Of a stretch of DNA of 64,000 nt, positions 42,613 through 52,726 are shown piece after piece. Each line of letters opens with the position of its first letter. Position 1 is the stretch's first letter. Position numbers and translations under genes: made by a program. The DNA is from Streptomyces clavuligerus (lineage in GTDB: Bacteria; Actinomycetota; Actinomycetes; Streptomycetales; Streptomycetaceae): positions 5,567,001 to 5,631,000 of the forward strand of contig NZ_CP027858.1 in the NCBI RefSeq assembly GCF_005519465.1, read 5' to 3'. The notes beneath the pieces were generated by a model. That model saw nothing but the letters and a program-made list of their open reading frames with translations, did not search any database and was not told where the DNA came from.

Positions 42613-44268
42613 ATGGCGTACGACGCTGATGTGATCGTGATCGGGGCCGGTCTGGCCGGGCTGGTGGCCACGGCGGAGCTGGCCGGTGCCGGACGGAAGG
42701 TCATCCTGCTCGACCAGGAGCCGGAGGGTTCGCTCGGCGGCCAGGCGCACTGGTCCTTCGGCGGGCTCTTCCTCGTCGACTCGCCCGAACAGCGGCGGCT
42801 GCGGATTCGGGACAGCCGGGAACTCGCGCTCCAGGACTGGCTGGGCACCGCGGGCTTCGACCGCCCGGAGGACCGCTGGCCCCGGCGCTGGGCCGAGGCG
42901 TACGTCGACTTCGCGGCCGGGGAGAAGAGAGCCTGGCTGCGCCGGCGGGGAGTGCGGTTCTTCCCGGTCGTGGGCTGGGCCGAGCGCGGCGGCTACGACG
43001 CCCGGGGGCACGGGAACTCCGTCCCCCGCTTCCACATCACCTGGGGCACGGGGCCCGGTCTGGTCGCCCCCTTCGCCCACCGGGTCCGTGAGGCCGCCGC
43101 CCGGGGACGGGTGGATCTGCGCTTCCGGCACCGTGTCACCGGCCTCGGGACCGCGGCGGGCGCCGTCGACACCGTGAGCGGCGAGATCCTGGAGACCTCC
43201 GCCGCCGAGCGCGGCGCACCCAGCAGCCGGGAGGTCGTCGGCGCCTTCGAACTCCGGGCGCAGGCCGTGGTCATCGCCTCCGGCGGCATCGGCGGCAACC
43301 AGGAACTGGTCCGCGCCCACTGGCCCGAGCGGCTGGGCACCCCGCCCCGGCGGCTGCTGCACGGGGTCCCCGCCCATGTGGACGGGCTCATGCTGGGGGT
43401 CGCCGAGCGGGTGGGGGCGAGCCGTGTCAACAGCGACCGGATGTGGCACTACACCGAGGGCATCGAGAACTGGAACCCGGTCTGGGAACGGCACGGCATC
43501 CGCATCCTGCCCGGCCCGTCCTCCCTCTGGCTGGACGCGCTCGGGCGGCGGCTGCCCGTCCCCCTCTTCCCCGGCTTCGACACCCTCGGCACGCTGGAGC
43601 ACATCATGCGCTCCGGCCACGACCACACCTGGTTCGTCCTCAACCAGCGGATCATCGGGAAGGAGTTCGCGCTGTCGGGCTCCGAGCAGAACCCCGATCT
43701 GACGGGGAAGTCGGTCCGCGGTGTGCTGGGACGGGCCCGTACGGCGGTGCCGGACCCGGTACGGGCGTTCATGGAGCGGGGCGCGGACTTCGTCGTCGAA
43801 CGCGATCTGGGCGCGCTGGTCCGGGGGATGAACGAGCGCACCGGCGAGGCTCTGATCGACGAGGCCGATCTGCGGCGGGAGATCGTCGCGCGGGACCGGG
43901 AGATCCGCCACCCCTTCACCAAGGACCTCCAGGTCATGGCCGTCCGGGGGGCCCGCGCCTATCTCGGCGACCGGCTGGTGCGCACGGCCGCCCCGCACCG
44001 GATTCTGGACCCGGCGGCCGGGCCGCTGATCGCCGTACGGCTCGGCATCCTCACCCGCAAGACGCTCGGCGGGCTGGAGACCGACCTGTCCGCGCGGGTG
44101 CTGGCGGACGACGGCCGCCCGCTGGAGGGGCTGTACGCGGCGGGGGAGGCGGCCGGGTTCGGCGGCGGGGGCATGCACGGCTACCGCTCCCTGGAGGGCA
44201 CCTTCCTCGGCGGCTGCCTCTTCTCCGGGCGGGCGGCGGGCCGGTCCGCGGCGAAGGCCGTCGGCTGA
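42613..44268 (+). CDS. FAD-binding dehydrogenase (KstD/fumarate-reductase-like)
   Basis: 551 residues from ATG 42613, chosen over 42604 because AAGGA is correctly spaced from it. Rossmann FAD motif VIVIGAGLAGLVATAEL at the N-terminus, GGQAHWSFGGLFLVDS, second FAD strand QAVVIASGGIGGN, and C-terminal YAAGEAAGFGGGGMHGYRSLEGTFLGGC. This matches the FAD-dependent dehydrogenases related to 3-ketosteroid delta-1-dehydrogenase. Electron partner and substrate not evident. Converges on gntP over a perfect terminator hairpin. Confidence 0.9.
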   Translation: MAYDADVIVIGAGLAGLVATAELAGAGRKVILLDQEPEGSLGGQAHWSFGGLFLVDSPEQRRLRIRDSRELALQDWLGTAGFDRPEDRWPRRWAEAYVDFAAGEKRAWLRRRGVRFFPVVGWAERGGYDARGHGNSVPRFHITWGTGPGLVAPFAHRVREAAARGRVDLRFRHRVTGLGTAAGAVDTVSGEILETSAAERGAPSSREVVGAFELRAQAVVIASGGIGGNQELVRAHWPERLGTPPRRLLHGVPAHVDGLMLGVAERVGASRVNSDRMWHYTEGIENWNPVWERHGIRILPGPSSLWLDALGRRLPVPLFPGFDTLGTLEHIMRSGHDHTWFVLNQRIIGKEFALSGSEQNPDLTGKSVRGVLGRARTAVPDPVRAFMERGADFVVERDLGALVRGMNERTGEALIDEADLRREIVARDREIRHPFTKDLQVMAVRGARAYLGDRLVRTAAPHRILDPAAGPLIAVRLGILTRKTLGGLETDLSARVLADDGRPLEGLYAAGEAAGFGGGGMHGYRSLEGTFLGGCLFSGRAAGRSAAKAVG

Positions 44269-44321
44269 CACCCGGAGGTCTCCGGCGGCGGCGACGGCGG
44301 GACCGCCGCCCGCCCGGAGCA

Positions 44322-44360
44322 CGAAGGGGCGGGACGGAAGCGTTCCGTCCCGCCCCTTCG
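44322..44360. terminator. bidirectional terminator, 18-bp perfect arms
   Basis: CGAAGGGGCGGGACGGAA (44322-44339), loop GCG, and its exact complement (44343-44360), between convergent dehydrogenase and gntP. One of the strongest hairpins in the window. Confidence 0.85.
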
Positions 44361-44382
44361 CGGAGGGTCTGTCACCCGCCGG

Positions 44383-45780
44383 CTACAGCACCAGCGACAG
44401 CAGCAGCACCAGGACGATGCCGACCACCGAGATGATGGTCTCCATCACCGACCAGGTCTTGATCGTCTGGCCGACGTCCATCCCGAAGTACTCCTTGACC
44501 AGCCAGAACCCGGCGTCGTTGACATGGCTGAAGAAGAGCGAACCGGCACCGATGGCCAGCACCAGCAGCGCGGACTCGGTCGAGGACATGCCCACTGCCA
44601 GCGGGGCGACCAGACCGGCGGCGGAGATCGTCGCCACGGTCGCCGAGCCGGTCGCCAGCCGGATCGCCACCGCGATCAGCCAGGCGAGCAGCAGGGTCGG
44701 GATCGACCAGTTCTCGGAGAAGTCCAGGATCATCTGGCCCACGCCGACATCGATCAGCGTCTGCTTGAAACCGCCGCCCGCGCCGACGATCATCAGCACG
44801 CCCGCGATCGGGGCGAGCGACTTCTCGACGGTGGAGGAGAGCCGTTCCTTGGTGAAACCGGCCGCGCGGCCCAGCGTGAACAGACCCACGAGCACGGCCG
44901 CGAGCAGCGCGATCATCGGGGACCCGATGACGTCCGTGACCTTCTGCACCGGGTTCTCGGGGTTGTCGACAACGATCTCGACCAGCGCGTTGGCCAGCAT
45001 CAGGACCACCGGCAGCAGCACCGTGAAGACGGTGACGCCGAAGCCGGGGCGGCGCTCCAGGTCCTCCGAGGGGCGCGCCGGGATCATCTTCTCCGGGGCG
45101 GGGATGTCCACCCAGCGGGCCGCGTACTTGGCGAAGAGCGGACCGGCGATGATCACGGTCGGTATGGAGACGAGCACACCGAGGCCGAGCGTGATGCCCA
45201 GGTTGGCGTCGAGGGCGTCGATCGCGACCAGCGGGCCGGGGTGCGGGGGCACCAGGCCGTGCATCACGGACAGACCCGCGAGGGCCGGAATGCCGATCCG
45301 CATCAGCGAGTAGTTGCCGCGCTTGGCGACCATGAGCACCACGGGGATCAGCAGCACGATGCCGACCTCGAAGAAGAGCGGCAGACCGATCACCGAGGCG
45401 ATCAGCACCATCGCCCAGGGCATGGTGCGGCCGTTCGCCTTCGCCAGGATCGTGTCGACGATCTGGTCACCGCCACCGGAGTCGGCGAGCAGCTTGCCCA
45501 GGATCGCGCCCAGCGCGATCAGCACACCGACACCGGCGACCGTCGAGCCGAGGCCCTTGGAGAACGACTCGATGGCCTTGCCGAGCGGGGCGCCCGCGAA
45601 GGCGCCCAGCGCCAGCGAGCCGATGGTCAGCGCCAGGAAGGCGTGCAGTTTGAACTTGGTGATGAGCAGGACGATGACGGCGATGCCCGCGAGGACGGCG
45701 ATGCCCAGCTGGGCGTTGCCCGCCGAGGTGATCGGCGCCGTCGCGTCCGCTGCCAGCATCTCGACGCTGAGACTGGTCAC
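44383..45780 (-). CDS. gntP: gluconate:H+ symporter GntP
   Basis: 465 residues from GTG 45780, AAGGA 8 nt upstream. 12-14 helices with family motifs: LGSTVAGVGVLIALGAILGKLLADSGG, GLPLFFEVGIVLLIPV, LSVMHGLVPPHPGPLVAI, GAGGGFKQTLIDVGVG, ATGSATVATISAAG and SHVNDAGFWLVKEYFG. Imports gluconate. Downstream of gluconokinase with a 144-nt gap, opposite to the FadR-type regulator. Confidence 0.95.
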   Translation of the reverse strand: MTSLSVEMLAADATAPITSAGNAQLGIAVLAGIAVIVLLITKFKLHAFLALTIGSLALGAFAGAPLGKAIESFSKGLGSTVAGVGVLIALGAILGKLLADSGGGDQIVDTILAKANGRTMPWAMVLIASVIGLPLFFEVGIVLLIPVVLMVAKRGNYSLMRIGIPALAGLSVMHGLVPPHPGPLVAIDALDANLGITLGLGVLVSIPTVIIAGPLFAKYAARWVDIPAPEKMIPARPSEDLERRPGFGVTVFTVLLPVVLMLANALVEIVVDNPENPVQKVTDVIGSPMIALLAAVLVGLFTLGRAAGFTKERLSSTVEKSLAPIAGVLMIVGAGGGFKQTLIDVGVGQMILDFSENWSIPTLLLAWLIAVAIRLATGSATVATISAAGLVAPLAVGMSSTESALLVLAIGAGSLFFSHVNDAGFWLVKEYFGMDVGQTIKTWSVMETIISVVGIVLVLLLSLVL

Positions 45781-45924
45781 GGTGGTTCCTTGGTGAGGTG
45801 GTGCGAAGGGGGAGGTGGTACGGGAAATACAGGGGATTGCCGGGGGTACGGCGGGGGTGCGGGGTCCGGGGCCGTCCGGCGCGGTCCGCGCCGTGCTGCC
45901 GGTCCCGGTGGCTCCCGGTCCGGG

Positions 45925-46443
45925 CTAGCGCCCGGTGACCGGCTCCGGGCGCAGGGCGGCGACGGCCCGTGCGGCGATCTCCTCGGGGGTGCCGGAGACA
46001 TCGACCGCGTGGCCCGCCTCGTCCTCCTCCAGCGGCTGGAGGGTCGCGAACTGCGAGTCGAGCAGTGCCGTGGGCATGAAGTGGCCCGTCCGCTCGGACA
46101 TCCGCCGCTCGATCAGCTCACGTCCGCCGGTGAGATGGAGGAAGACGGCGCCCGGGGCGGCGGCCCGCAGCCGGTCCCGGTAGGCGCGCTTGAGGGCGGA
46201 GCTGGAGACCACACCGCCGAGACCCGCCCGGCTGTGCGCCCAGTGGCCGATCGCGTCCAGCCAGGGCCAGCGGTCGTCGTCGTCCAGCGGGGTGCCGGAG
46301 GACATCTTGGCGATGTTCGCCGGGGGGTGGAAGTCGTCGCCCTCGGCGTAGGGAACGCCCAGGGACTCGGCGAGCAGGGGACCGATCGTGGTCTTGCCGG
46401 TCCCCGCCACGCCCATCACCACGACGACCTGAGGGGTGCTCAT
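45925..46443 (-). CDS. gntK: gluconokinase
   Basis: 172 residues from ATG 46443 (GAGG upstream). P-loop VVMGVAGTGKTTIG, then YAEGDDFHPPANIAKMSSGTPLDDDDRWPWLDAI, the typical GntK signature, and SSSALKRAYRDRLR, FLHLTGGRELIERRMSERTGHFMPTALLDSQFATLQP. Converts gluconate to 6-phosphogluconate, feeding the pentose phosphate pathway. First gene of the gntKP unit; divergent from its regulator. Confidence 0.96.
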   Translation of the reverse strand: MSTPQVVVVMGVAGTGKTTIGPLLAESLGVPYAEGDDFHPPANIAKMSSGTPLDDDDRWPWLDAIGHWAHSRAGLGGVVSSSALKRAYRDRLRAAAPGAVFLHLTGGRELIERRMSERTGHFMPTALLDSQFATLQPLEEDEAGHAVDVSGTPEEIAARAVAALRPEPVTGR

Positions 46444-46521
46444 GAGATGCCTCGCTGTTTCCGTCACACCGGTGCCGACCACGGCGTCGACATCGGTTGT
46501 CGCGCTACTGAAACCCATTAG

Positions 46522-46560
46522 GTATGACTTATTCAAGAGGATGAGATCTAAACGTCATAC
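46522..46560. promoter_or_regulatory. GTATGAC/GTCATAC inverted repeat in gnt divergent promoter
   Basis: GTATGAC (46522-46528) and its exact complement GTCATAC (46554-46560) are 25 bp apart in an AT-rich patch between gntK and the FadR-type regulator. Likely operator halves or two sites for the regulator; the spacing would cover both promoters. Confidence 0.55.
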
Positions 46561-46596
46561 TTTTTCTTCCCGGAGGCCGCCCCGTACCCTTGATCC

Positions 46597-47319
46597 ATGA
46601 CGACAGCGGGCCAGGGTCAGGGCCTCCATGAGCAGGTGCTCGACACACTCGGCCTCGCGATCACCGCGGGCGAGTATCCACAGGGCAGCGTGGTGCGCAC
46701 GGAGGAGATCGCCCAGCGCTTCGACGTCTCCCGCACGGTGGTCCGCGAGGTGGTGCGGGTCCTGGAGTCGATGCGACTCGTCGAGTCCCGCCGCCGGGTC
46801 GGGGTCACCGTCCGCGCCATCGAGGAGTGGAACGTCTACGACCCCCGGGTCATCCGCTGGCGGCTCGCGGGGAGCGACCGGCCCCGGCAACTGCGTTCAC
46901 TGACCGTGCTCCGGTCGGCGATCGAGCCGGTCGCCGCCGGGCTCGCCGCCCGCCGTGCCACCTCCCGGCAGTGCCGTGAGCTGACCGACTGCGCGCTCGG
47001 GATGGTCGAGACCTCCCGGGGGCAGCGGCTGGAGGAGTATCTGGCGCACGACATCGCCTTCCACCGGGTGATCCTCACGGCCTCGGGCAATGAGATGTTC
47101 GCCCGGCTCGGCGACGTGGTCGCCGCGATCCTCACCGGGCGCACCCACCACCAGGTGATGTTCGACGACCCGGACCCGGCCGCGGTGACCCTCCATGTCG
47201 AGGTGGCGCAGGCGGTGCGGGAGGGGGACGCGGAGCGGGCCGAGCGGATCACCCGGGAGATCGCCGTGGGCGCCCTCGCCGAGCTGGACGTCCTCGCCCC
47301 CGACCCGGGCGCCCGCTGA
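46597..47319 (+). CDS. gntR: FadR-type (FCD) GntR regulator of gluconate genes
   Basis: 240 residues. Winged HTH: HEQVLDTLGLAITAGEYPQGSVVRTEEIAQRFDVSRTVVREVVRVLESMRLVES. The FCD effector domain (~90-230) keeps the metal-binding Asp and His (HDIAFHRVIL, THHQVMF, HVEVAQAVREGD). No clear Shine-Dalgarno sequence precedes the ATG, so it may be leaderless. Divergent from gntKP and very probably its gluconate- or 6-phosphogluconate-responsive repressor. Confidence 0.92.
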   Translation: MTTAGQGQGLHEQVLDTLGLAITAGEYPQGSVVRTEEIAQRFDVSRTVVREVVRVLESMRLVESRRRVGVTVRAIEEWNVYDPRVIRWRLAGSDRPRQLRSLTVLRSAIEPVAAGLAARRATSRQCRELTDCALGMVETSRGQRLEEYLAHDIAFHRVILTASGNEMFARLGDVVAAILTGRTHHQVMFDDPDPAAVTLHVEVAQAVREGDAERAERITREIAVGALAELDVLAPDPGAR

Positions 47320-47778
47320 GCCGCCGGTCCTGCGGGCCGCCGCCCCGCTCACGCCCGCGCTGAGCCGTCACCCCGCCGAACCCCTGGTTCCGGCGCCCGC
47401 TGAGCCCTCGGTCCCGCCCTGCGGTCCCGCGGTCCCGCCGCCCGGCCCATCGATGGGTGAATTCTCAACATCGGCCCAGGTATGCCCTGAAAGGCCGTTG
47501 CACCCCGTACAACGGGCCGCCGACCGCATCGCGAATGTCACATCCCGTCACCCCGGCCCCTTGCGCCCCAAGGGGCCCGGCCCCTCGGGGCCCCCGCAGT
47601 GATCGGGAACGTCCTTGAGCCGTGATTTACTGCCACGGTTTACATTCCCTGAATCCTTGATTTACCAGTCCGCAACCTCAGAAATACCTCAGATCTGTGT
47701 CTGTGTGACCTGGAGCACTGCCAGAATCGCAGGGCTGCTGATGACCCTTGCACCACACACGAAGGCGAATCTCCCCCC
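47320..47778 (+). other. intergenic region gntR / amino-acid permease
   Basis: 459 bp. Left half is GC-rich with no structure beyond short CCGCCC repeats. The right half (47610-47720) is AT-richer, with an inverted CCGTGA...CCACGG sequence near 47621 and GATCTGTGTCTGTGTGACC near 47694, and is the likely permease promoter. No gene. Confidence 0.45.
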
Positions 47779-49239
47779 ATGAGCGAACGCACCAGCGCGG
47801 CCGAAGCGCCGGCGACCGGGTCTCCCGCGACCAGCTCTCCGCATGTCGATGCCGGTGACGCCGGTTATCGCAAGGACCTCAAGTCCCGCCATATCAATAT
47901 GATCGCGATCGGCGGAGCGATCGGCACCGGACTCTTCCTCGGCGCGGGCGGGCGGCTGGCGGACGCGGGGCCCTCGCTGGCCATCGCCTACGCCGTCTGC
48001 GGTGTCTTCGCCTTCTTCGTCGTACGGGCCCTCGGTGAGCTGGTGCTCTACCGCCCCTCCTCCGGCGCCTTCGTCTCCTACGCCCGTGAATTCATGGGTG
48101 AGAAGGGCGCCTACACGGCGGGCTGGCTCTACTTCCTCAACTGGTCCACGACCTGTATCGCCGACATCACCGCCGCGGCGACCTACGCCCATTTCTGGGC
48201 GATGTTCAGCGACATTCCGCAGTGGATTCTGGCGCTCATAGCGCTGGCCGTCGTCCTCGCGGCCAACCTGATCTCGGTGAAGTACTTCGGCGAGATGGAG
48301 TTCTGGTTCGCGATCATCAAGGTCGCCGCGCTGGTCAGCTTTATGCTCGTCGGTATCTTCCTGCTGGTCACCCAGCAGGACGTGGGTGGCCACACCCCCG
48401 GCTTCTCCACCGTCGCCGACGCCGGAGGCATCTTCCCCGCGGGCGCCCTGCCGATGCTGCTGGTGATCCAGGGTGTCGTCTTCGCCTACGCCTCCGTCGA
48501 GCTGTGCGGTGTCGCCGCGGGCGAGACCGAGAACCCCGAGAAGGTCATGCCCCGCGCCATCAACTCGATCATGTGGCGGGTCGGTGTCTTCTACGTCGGC
48601 TCGGTGGTGCTGCTCGCCCTGCTGCTGCCGTACACCGCGTACTCCGGCGACGAGAGCCCCTTCGTCACCGTCATGGACAAGCTGGGCGTCCCCGGCGCCG
48701 CGGGCGTGATGAACCTCGTGGTCCTGACCGCGGCCCTGTCCAGCCTGAACGCCGGGCTCTACTCCACCGCCCGCATCCTGCGCTCGATGGCGATGGCGGG
48801 CTCCGCGCCCAAGTTCACCGGCCGGATGAACAAGGGGCAGGTGCCCTACGGCGGTGTGCTGCTCACGGCGGCCTTCGGTGTCGCGGGCGTCGGGCTGAAC
48901 TATGTGATGCCCGGCGAGGCGTTCGAGATCGTGCTCAACCTCGCCTCCATCGGCATCCTGGGCACCTGGGGCATGATCATGCTCTGCTCGCTGATCTTCT
49001 GGCGCCGCTCGCAGGACGGCCGGGTCACCCGGCCCTCGTACCACCTCCCCTGGGCCCCCTACACCCAGATCGTCACCCTGGTCTTCCTGGCCTCCGTGGT
49101 GGTCCTGATGTGGGCCGGCGGCGGTGTGGGCCGGACGACCGTGATGTTCCTGCCGCTGATCGCCGCGGCGCTCGTCGGCGGCTGGTTCATGGTGCGGAAC
49201 CGGGTGACCGAGATCGCGGAGGCCCGCAAGGTCGGCTGA
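47779..49239 (+). CDS. amino-acid permease (AnsP/GabP-like APC family)
   Basis: 486 residues, ATG after GAAGGCG. Twelve helices; N-terminal APC motif YRKDLKSRHINMIAIGGAIGTGLFLGAGGRLADAGP; ALGELVLYRPSSGAFVSYAREFMGEKGAY; SVELCGVAAGETENPEKVMPRAINSI; LNAGLYSTARILRSMAMAG. The first block closely resembles mycobacterial asparagine permease AnsP, but cationic or aromatic amino acids cannot be excluded. No amino-acid enzyme adjoins it. Terminator follows. Confidence 0.88.
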   Translation: MSERTSAAEAPATGSPATSSPHVDAGDAGYRKDLKSRHINMIAIGGAIGTGLFLGAGGRLADAGPSLAIAYAVCGVFAFFVVRALGELVLYRPSSGAFVSYAREFMGEKGAYTAGWLYFLNWSTTCIADITAAATYAHFWAMFSDIPQWILALIALAVVLAANLISVKYFGEMEFWFAIIKVAALVSFMLVGIFLLVTQQDVGGHTPGFSTVADAGGIFPAGALPMLLVIQGVVFAYASVELCGVAAGETENPEKVMPRAINSIMWRVGVFYVGSVVLLALLLPYTAYSGDESPFVTVMDKLGVPGAAGVMNLVVLTAALSSLNAGLYSTARILRSMAMAGSAPKFTGRMNKGQVPYGGVLLTAAFGVAGVGLNYVMPGEAFEIVLNLASIGILGTWGMIMLCSLIFWRRSQDGRVTRPSYHLPWAPYTQIVTLVFLASVVVLMWAGGGVGRTTVMFLPLIAAALVGGWFMVRNRVTEIAEARKVG

Positions 49240-49281
49240 CCCGCGGCTCACGGCCCGCCCCGGCGGAGCCGCCCGCGCCTC

Positions 49282-49318
49282 GAAGCCCTCCGCGACGCAC
49301 ACCGTCGCGGGGGGCTTC
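49282..49318 (+). terminator. terminator hairpin after amino-acid permease
   Basis: GAAGCCCTCCGCGACG (49282-49297) and CGTCGCGGGGGGCTTC (49303-49318), 16-bp arms with one wobble pair, 5-nt loop. Confidence 0.75.
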
Positions 49319-49481
49319 TCCACGCCCGGCCCCGTACGCCCGGGCCTCCGGGCACCCGACCCCGTGCGCTGGGACCCGTGCGCTCGGCCTCGTGCGCTGG
49401 GACCCGGGCGCCCGGCCGCGGGGCGCCACGTCCGGGGGAGCGGACCGTGGCGGACCGCCGTCCGGCCGTGGCGCCCGTGTC

Positions 49482-51410
49482 TCAGTGGTGGGGCCCGTGC
49501 CCTGTGCCGTGGTCGAACTTCAGCGCCTGCGGGGGCATCACGACGAACGGCCGCATCATGCCCATGTCCTCGTGCTCCAGCAGATGGCAGTGGTACATGA
49601 ACCGCCCGTACGCCCCGTCGAAGTGGCCCATCACCTTCACCAGCTCCGCCGACGTGACCCGGAACACGTCCTTCCAGCCCTGCTCGTTCGGCGGTACCGG
49701 GATCGGGCGGGCCGGATCGAAGACGACCGGGGTACGGGTCCCGCCGATCGCCGGGTCGAAGCCGCCGACCGTGTACGCCTCACGGGCCAGGATCTGGAAG
49801 TCCGCCAGATGGATGTGCATCGGATGGGTCGGCACCCCCAGATTGAGGAACGACCACTGCTCATGGGTCCCCTCGCCGATGGTGATGCCCAGGCCGTCGT
49901 TGAACGTCCGCGAGGTGCGCCGATAGGTCCGCAGCTTGCCGTCCGGGCCCTGGACCTGGATCACCCCCTCGGCGGGCAGCCGGACACCCGCGTCCGGGAT
50001 CTCCCGCATCTCCCAGATCTCGGGGTGCCCGCCGCCGCCGACGGTCGCCGGGGGCGTCAGCACGATCAGCCGGTGCCCGTGTTCCAGGTCGTCGTGCGTG
50101 TAGCGCCGGAAGGAGCCGGAGAGCACCGGCGGCAGGACGAAGGGGTCGTGCTCCTTGGCCCGGCCCACCCGGAACTCCATGACCTGGGGGTACGGAACGC
50201 TGTCCGCCAGGTCGGGGACCCCGGGGCGCTGATTGCGTCCCTTGTTGACCAGCCGGACCCTCCGCCCCGCCAGCCTGCGGAAGTCGATCAGGAGGTCGAA
50301 GCGCTCGGCGGGGGCCACAATCAGCGGCGCCCCACCGGTGAAGTCCACCGGCACCGGCCGCGGCAGCAGTCCGCCGTCGCTGCCGATCTGGTGCATCACC
50401 CCGGGGACCGGGTCGCCGTCCTCGTCGACCAGGACCAGGTTGTAGATCCGGGCGTTGGAGGCGTTGACCAGCCGGAAGCGGTACCACGCGGCATCCGTCT
50501 CCAGATGGGGCCAGATCACCCCGTTCACCGTGGAGTAGGGGCCGAGGAAGGGCAGCGTCACCGGCTTGCCCGTCTCCGGGTGGCTCGGATTCAGGACGGT
50601 CGTCTTGTGCAGCAGCCTGCCGTTGAGCCGGCCGTCCTCGTCGGTGTCGAGATTGCGGTCGGCGAGGATCAGCGGCAGCTCGCGCTCCCCGCCGGGCAGC
50701 CCGAGGGCGTCCTCCTCGTCGTCCCGGACGATATAGGTGCCCACCAGGCCCGCGTAGACGTTCCAGCGGGTGATGTTCATCGCGTGGTCGTGGTACCACC
50801 ACTGCACGGCCTGGTGGTCGTTGGGGTACTCGGAGAGCTGGGCGTCCCCGAAGCCGACGGCGTTGTCCGCCCAGCCGTCGTTGCCCCCGCCGGTCTGCGC
50901 TCCGTGGAGATGGGTCACGGACCAGGCGGGCAGGGCCGCCACCTCCCGGCTGGCCCGGACGCCCTCGCGGCCCGGCCGGTTGTGGGGGAGGGGCTGCCCC
51001 TGGCCGCCGATCCCCACCTCCACGGCCGTGACCGGGTAGGCGCTCCCCGGCGGGATGCGGTTGGTCCAGGCGATCCGGATGCGCTGGCCGCGCCGTACCT
51101 CGACGGTCGGCCCCGGCACCGTGCCGTTGTACCCCCACATCAGGGTGGGAGGGAGCTGGGAGTGCATCCGCACCCAGGTGGGCCGCAGGGCGATCTCGAT
51201 CTCCTTGCGGACGTCCGGCTCGTCGGGCCGGAGCACGTCCGGCACCGGCAGCGGGTCGCTGAACGGTGTCAGCTCCCGGCTTCTGCCGCTGTCGGCCGCG
51301 GCCCGCGCCCGCTCGATGACGTCGTCGGTGATGCCCTCGGCGGCAGTGTCGCCGACACGGTCGGCGACATGGCTGGTGACCTCGTTGGTGAACTCGGCGA
51401 TCTCGGTCAT
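49482..51410 (-). CDS. phenoxazinone-synthase-like multicopper oxidase
   Basis: 642 residues, ATG 51410 with GGGGGA upstream. All four copper motifs are present: [47 protein letters not shown] and [17 protein letters not shown]. The sequence tracks Streptomyces antibioticus PhsA over its whole length ([45 protein letters not shown]). PhsA couples o-aminophenols to phenoxazinones. The first ~45 residues are an extra helical stretch. No signal peptide, so probably cytoplasmic. No actinomycin-type cluster is around it; it may be a general laccase. Divergent from mscR. Confidence 0.93.
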   Translation of the reverse strand: MTEIAEFTNEVTSHVADRVGDTAAEGITDDVIERARAAADSGRSRELTPFSDPLPVPDVLRPDEPDVRKEIEIALRPTWVRMHSQLPPTLMWGYNGTVPGPTVEVRRGQRIRIAWTNRIPPGSAYPVTAVEVGIGGQGQPLPHNRPGREGVRASREVAALPAWSVTHLHGAQTGGGNDGWADNAVGFGDAQLSEYPNDHQAVQWWYHDHAMNITRWNVYAGLVGTYIVRDDEEDALGLPGGERELPLILADRNLDTDEDGRLNGRLLHKTTVLNPSHPETGKPVTLPFLGPYSTVNGVIWPHLETDAAWYRFRLVNASNARIYNLVLVDEDGDPVPGVMHQIGSDGGLLPRPVPVDFTGGAPLIVAPAERFDLLIDFRRLAGRRVRLVNKGRNQRPGVPDLADSVPYPQVMEFRVGRAKEHDPFVLPPVLSGSFRRYTHDDLEHGHRLIVLTPPATVGGGGHPEIWEMREIPDAGVRLPAEGVIQVQGPDGKLRTYRRTSRTFNDGLGITIGEGTHEQWSFLNLGVPTHPMHIHLADFQILAREAYTVGGFDPAIGGTRTPVVFDPARPIPVPPNEQGWKDVFRVTSAELVKVMGHFDGAYGRFMYHCHLLEHEDMGMMRPFVVMPPQALKFDHGTGHGPHH

Positions 51411-51433
51411 ACGTTCCCCCGTATGTTCGATCA

Positions 51434-51448
51434 CGTGCAAGGTGCACG
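51434..51448. promoter_or_regulatory. CGTGCA-AGG-TGCACG palindrome upstream of oxidase
   Basis: Perfect 6-bp arms with a 3-bp centre 24 bp upstream of the oxidase ATG; possible operator. Confidence 0.4.
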
Positions 51449-51640
51449 GAACAGAAGAAGTCCCGCATCACGTCAGACTCGTGTGAGGCGTGCGGAGTCT
51501 CCCATTCCAGTCAGATTGGCTGAAAAATCGCTCGTGCGGCCCCATGTGTAACGTGCATCCCAGCCACCGCGGCGCGGCGGCGTGACAGCCCACGCGCCAT
51601 AGTGGTCGTCGAGAGATGGACGAAGAAGGGCAGGTAAACG

Positions 51641-52726
51641 ATGGTGCAGCAGGTGCTCGGTGTGGTCGCGCCCGGCCGGGACGAACCGGTACGGGTGGAG
51701 ACGATCGTCGTCCCCGACCCCGGACCCGGCGAGGCCGTGGTCGCGGTGCAGGCGTGCGGGGTCTGCCACACCGATCTCCACTACAAGCAGGGAGGGATCA
51801 GCGACGACTTCCCCTTCCTCCTCGGCCATGAGGCCGCGGGGGTCGTCGAGGCCGTCGGCCCCGGTGTCACCGAGGTGGAGCCAGGGGACTTCGTCATCCT
51901 CAACTGGCGCGCGGTCTGCGGCCGCTGCCGGGCCTGTCTGCGCGGTCGCCCCTGGTACTGCTTCGACACCCACAACGCCCGGCAGCGGATGACGCTGACC
52001 GACGGCACGGAGCTGTCGCCCGCGCTCGGCATCGGGGCCTTCGCCGAGAAGACCCTGGTCGCCGCGGGCCAGTGCACCAAGGTGGACCCCGAGGTCGCCC
52101 CCTCCGTCGCGGGCCTCCTCGGCTGCGGCGTCATGGCGGGCATCGGCGCCGCCATCAACACCGGACAGGTCGGCCGCGGCGACTCGGTCGCCGTCATCGG
52201 CTGCGGCGGCGTCGGTGACGCGGCCGTCGTCGGCTCCCGGCTGGCGGGCGCGGCCCGGATCATCGCCGTCGACATCGACGACCGCAAGCTGGAGACGGCG
52301 AAGGCGATGGGCGCCACCCACACCGTCAACTCCCGCACCACCGACCCCGTGGAAGCCATCCGTGACCTCACCGGAGGCTTCGGCGCCGATGTCGTCATCG
52401 AGGCCGTCGGCCGCCCCGAGACCTACCGCCAGGCGTTCTACGCCCGCGACCTCGCGGGCACCGTCGTCCTCGTCGGCGTCCCCACCCCCGAGATGAAGCT
52501 CGAACTGCCGCTCCTCGACGTCTTCGGCCGCGGCGGCTCGCTCAAGTCCTCCTGGTACGGGGACTGTCTGCCGTCCCGCGACTTCCCGATGCTCATCGAC
52601 CTCCACCAGCAGGGCCGTATCGACCTCGGCGCCTTCGTCACCGAGGAGATCGGCCTCGGCGACGTCGAGCAGGCGTTCGCCCGGATGCACGAGGGCGACG
52701 TCATCCGTTCGGTGGTGCGGTTCTGA
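51641..52726 (+). CDS. mscR: S-(hydroxymethyl)mycothiol dehydrogenase
   Basis: 361 residues. Zinc alcohol dehydrogenase fold: catalytic Zn ligands in [11 protein letters not shown] and [10 protein letters not shown], structural Zn Cys set [18 protein letters not shown] motif [14 protein letters not shown]. The sequence [32 protein letters not shown] is specific to the mycothiol-dependent formaldehyde dehydrogenase. It oxidises the formaldehyde-mycothiol adduct to S-formylmycothiol, also handling nitrosothiols. Its stop overlaps the next start, an MBL hydrolase that often accompanies it. Confidence 0.96.
   Translation: MVQQVLGVVAPGRDEPVRVETIVVPDPGPGEAVVAVQACGVCHTDLHYKQGGISDDFPFLLGHEAAGVVEAVGPGVTEVEPGDFVILNWRAVCGRCRACLRGRPWYCFDTHNARQRMTLTDGTELSPALGIGAFAEKTLVAAGQCTKVDPEVAPSVAGLLGCGVMAGIGAAINTGQVGRGDSVAVIGCGGVGDAAVVGSRLAGAARIIAVDIDDRKLETAKAMGATHTVNSRTTDPVEAIRDLTGGFGADVVIEAVGRPETYRQAFYARDLAGTVVLVGVPTPEMKLELPLLDVFGRGGSLKSSWYGDCLPSRDFPMLIDLHQQGRIDLGAFVTEEIGLGDVEQAFARMHEGDVIRSVVRF

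Noticed and set aside
49482..51410. Actinomycin biosynthesis gene
   Set aside because: Sequence is PhsA-like, but no NRPS, kynurenine-pathway or resistance genes are near, so a cluster assignment is unsupported.
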